Below the pieces are notes generated by a model. That model ran no database searches. It was not told where the DNA came from and was given only the letters and a program-made list of their open reading frames with translations. From Rhodospirillales bacterium (GTDB lineage: Bacteria; Pseudomonadota; Alphaproteobacteria; Rhodospirillales; Casp-alpha2), in NCBI GenBank assembly GCA_017640505.1, contig JAEPQO010000005.1:62001-126000 (forward strand): DNA of 64,000 nt. Direction: 5' to 3'. Position numbers and translations under genes: made by a program. Each line of letters begins with the position of its first letter. Position 1 is the stretch's first letter. Positions 61,974 to 64,000 of this stretch are shown piece after piece.

Positions 61974-62963
61974 ATGGATCTTGTATTCGAAGCGGTAAGC
62001 GAAAAGACACCGGGCCCGAGGTGGCAGTCCCTGTTCGAGACCCTCTGGCCCGCTTACCAGCGCTGGTTTCTTTCCGACGGCATCGAGGCCCGCCAGACCT
62101 ATCTGGCGGGCTACCGGGCCTTCAAGCAGCACATGCCGGAAATGCTGCCGACGTACGAAAAGCTTTGCGAGCGCGCGGGCGGCGACGACCTGTCGGCCCG
62201 ATTCCTGAGCTTTTACTGCCCGCCCGCCTACCTTTCCGGCTGTTCGCAGGCGGTCTGGCCCGGCCATGAGCCGATGCTGGTCCGCAACTACGATTACGCC
62301 CCCGCGCTCTGCGACGGGCTGATCCTGCATTCCCGCTGGCACGACCGCTGGGTGATGGGCATGTCGGACGGCCTGTTCGGCCTCGTCGACGGTCTCAACG
62401 ACCGGGGCCTGGCGGTGTCGCTCACGTTTGGCGGGCGCACCGTCGTCGGCGACGGCTTCGGCGTGCCTATCATCCTCCGTTACATCATGGAGTTCTGCGA
62501 CACCGTGCAGGACGCCGTCGAGGCGTTGACGTCGATCCCGTGCCACATGACCTACAACGTCACCGTGGTCGACAAGCGGGGCAAGCACGCGACGGTCTAT
62601 CTGGCGCCGGACCGCGAAGCCATCGTCACCGACCAGCGTGTCGCCACCAACCACCAGGAACGTGTCGAATGGCACCGGCACGCCCGCGCCACCGCGACGG
62701 TGGAACGCGAACGCTTCCTGCTGCAACGCCTGACGTTGCACGACGAACCGGCCGACCGTTTCATCGGCGCGTTCCAGAAGCCGCCGCTCTATTCGACGGC
62801 GTTCGGGCGCGGCTTCGGCACGGTCTACACCGCCATCTACTGGCCCAGGAAAGGCCTCGCCGAATACCGCTGGCCCGGGGTGCACTGGACGCAGCGCCTG
62901 AAGTCGCCGGTCGAAGGACAGCGCCATATCCGCTTCCCGATGTCGGACGAAGTTCTCGCCTGA
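61974..62963 (+). CDS. C45 family Ntn autoproteolytic acyltransferase/hydrolase
   Basis: A 329-residue protein of the isopenicillin-N acyltransferase-like Ntn group. The likely nucleophile C90 follows Gly in AYLSGCSQAVW; LVRNYDYAP, GLNDRGLAVSLTFGG and NVTVVDKRGKHATVYLAPDR are family segments, as is ATNHQE. Self-cleavage between G89 and C90 would create the active enzyme. It forms or breaks amide bonds by acyl transfer. It is 31 bases after the ATP-grasp gene, so it may act on its product. Confidence 0.85.
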   Translation: MDLVFEAVSEKTPGPRWQSLFETLWPAYQRWFLSDGIEARQTYLAGYRAFKQHMPEMLPTYEKLCERAGGDDLSARFLSFYCPPAYLSGCSQAVWPGHEPMLVRNYDYAPALCDGLILHSRWHDRWVMGMSDGLFGLVDGLNDRGLAVSLTFGGRTVVGDGFGVPIILRYIMEFCDTVQDAVEALTSIPCHMTYNVTVVDKRGKHATVYLAPDREAIVTDQRVATNHQERVEWHRHARATATVERERFLLQRLTLHDEPADRFIGAFQKPPLYSTAFGRGFGTVYTAIYWPRKGLAEYRWPGVHWTQRLKSPVEGQRHIRFPMSDEVLA

Positions 62964-63043
62964 TTTCAAAAAAGTTTAATGATTTTCACGGCCTCGCATG
63001 TTGGTATGAGTGACACGACCCGATTGCCGAAACAGGGACGCCC

Positions 63044-63697
63044 GTGAAAAAAGTTTACAGACGCATCTTCAATGGATTTAGCGCACCGGTCGTACCGCTC
63101 GACTGCGGCGAAAAATGCCGCCATCTGAACGACGGCGTTCCCGTCTGCTGCGATATCGGCCACGCCGTGCCTATCATGGACAAGTCGGAATACAAGCTGC
63201 TGCGTTCCCGCTCGGATCTCTGGAGCAAGTACAAGCCGGAGGATGACCACGGTGAAGAGCTGGTGAATTCCCTGCACGACGACTGCGTCGCGTGCGAATG
63301 CAAGGGCGCCAAGTTCTGCGAACGGGACAACCGCTCGCTCAGCTGCCGCGCGTTTCCGTTCTTTCCCTACATCGATAAGTCGGGCGAGATGCTCGGTCTC
63401 GCGACCTACTGGACGTTCGAGGACCGCTGCTGGGTGATCAGCAACATGAGAAAGGTCACGCGCGAATTCATCGAAGAGTTCTTCGACAGCTACGAGCACC
63501 TGTTCAAGAAGAAACCCGACGAGTTCGACGTCTTCAAGGATTACTCGGCAACCATGCGGCGCGTGTTTTCACGCAAGAAACGCGCGATCTACATCATCGA
63601 CCGTGACAAGAAATTCCACGCCATCCTGCCGAAGGGCGCCGGCATGCACCGCGTCAAGAAACGCGAGTTGCCGGCGTTCGAACCCTTCGCGGATTAA
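63044..63697 (+). CDS. YkgJ-like cysteine cluster protein
   Basis: A 217-residue protein with nine cysteines in its first 101 residues: C21, C25, C35, C36, C81, C84, C86, C92 and C101, with CEREN-like CERDNRSLSCRAFPF. The pattern suggests a Zn or Fe-S site as in YkgJ/UPF0153 proteins. The C-terminus is basic and has no cysteine. GTG start with AGGGA upstream. It overlaps the convergent aminotransferase end by 4 bases. Function unknown; it may be a maturation or redox partner for the cluster. Confidence 0.8.
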   Translation: MKKVYRRIFNGFSAPVVPLDCGEKCRHLNDGVPVCCDIGHAVPIMDKSEYKLLRSRSDLWSKYKPEDDHGEELVNSLHDDCVACECKGAKFCERDNRSLSCRAFPFFPYIDKSGEMLGLATYWTFEDRCWVISNMRKVTREFIEEFFDSYEHLFKKKPDEFDVFKDYSATMRRVFSRKKRAIYIIDRDKKFHAILPKGAGMHRVKKRELPAFEPFAD

Positions 63698-64000
63698 GCC
63701 TTCACCTCAGCATAGACACTGTCGAGCGCCTTCTTGACCGCGGCGACGATCTCGTCGACCTCGCCTTCGGTGATGCAGAACGGCGGTGCGAAACCGAGGA
63801 TGTCGCCGTGCGGCATGGCGCGCGCGATAACGCCGTTTTCCAGCGCTGCCGCAGACATCTTGGCGCCGACCTTGAGGCCCGGATCGAAGAACGTCTTCGT
63901 TGCCTTGTCCTGCACGAACTCGACGGCGGCCAAAAGCCCCTCGCCCCGCACTTCGCCGACCATCGGATGATCGGCAAACGCATCGCGCAGGCTTTTCTGG
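63694..64000 (-). CDS. Class III aminotransferase, C-terminal part (cut by window end)
   Basis: Only the last 101 or so codons are in the window; the frame runs off at 64000 as SLRDAFADHPMVGEVRGEGLLAAVEFV. The end AMPHGDILGFAPPFCITEGEVDEIVAAVKKALDSV is typical of omega-amino acid:pyruvate/polyamine transaminases. The PLP lysine lies outside. It would use an omega-amine and complements the decarboxylase cluster on the other strand. Confidence 0.85.
   Translation of the reverse strand, partial: QKSLRDAFADHPMVGEVRGEGLLAAVEFVQDKATKTFFDPGLKVGAKMSAAALENGVIARAMPHGDILGFAPPFCITEGEVDEIVAAVKKALDSVYAEVKA

Overview
The window is a GC-rich (roughly 60-65% by eye) stretch of an alphaproteobacterial chromosome, perhaps from a Rhodospirillales-like lineage. 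This placement rests on the C4-type 5-aminolevulinate synthase (hemA), a Caulobacter-style cpa/tad pilus operon with a CtrA-type TTAA-N7-TTAA box before the pilin gene, an LdtR-like MarR regulator and alphaproteobacterial palindromic intergenic repeats. No rRNA, tRNA, CRISPR array, transposase or phage gene was recognised.

Region 1 (about 0.2-21.3 kb) is transport and catabolism. A minus-strand operon (7.7 to 0.2 kb) encodes a complete Dpp/Opp-type peptide ABC importer, an M81 (MlrC-like) metallopeptidase and a small exported protein. Next come a carboxymuconolactone-decarboxylase-like protein and a 3-hydroxyisobutyrate-dehydrogenase-type enzyme (plus strand), an FMN 2-hydroxyacid oxidase with an RraA-type aldolase (minus), an ABM monooxygenase, and a minus-strand operon of acyl-CoA dehydrogenase, ADP-forming acyl-CoA synthetase, alkaline-phosphatase-superfamily hydrolase and two MFS carriers. 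hemA, an enoyl-CoA hydratase and a second ABM-fold protein follow on the plus strand.

Region 2 (21.3-29.2 kb) holds signalling genes (PAS histidine kinase, CBS protein, CHASE-PAS hybrid kinase), a tetronate-type operon (four-carbon acid sugar kinase, class II aldolase/decarboxylase, FAD oxidoreductase) and an LdtR-like regulator.

Region 3 (29.2-53.8 kb) is an extended surface-structure locus: tadD; flp-cpaA-cpaB-cpaC-cpaD-cpaE-cpaF-tadB-tadC; four TadE-like and two TadG-like minor components; then an RTX protein with its type I secretion ABC and HlyD subunits. A copper P-type ATPase behind a CueR-like promoter and a lipoprotein hydrolase split the locus. Three upstream regions of the locus share an AT-rich motif around ATAAAATTTTAT.

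Region 4 (53.9-64 kb) is the most interesting part. Plus-strand genes encode a VOC protein, a GabT-like transaminase, a nitrilase-superfamily amidase, a very large Orn/Lys/Arg-type decarboxylase, an ATP-grasp ligase with a histone-H1-like Lys/Ala tail, a C45 Ntn acyltransferase/hydrolase and a YkgJ-type cysteine-cluster protein. A second class III transaminase, convergent, runs off the end. I infer an uncharacterised pathway that makes or dismantles amides of diamines or amino acids. No single gene proves the substrate.
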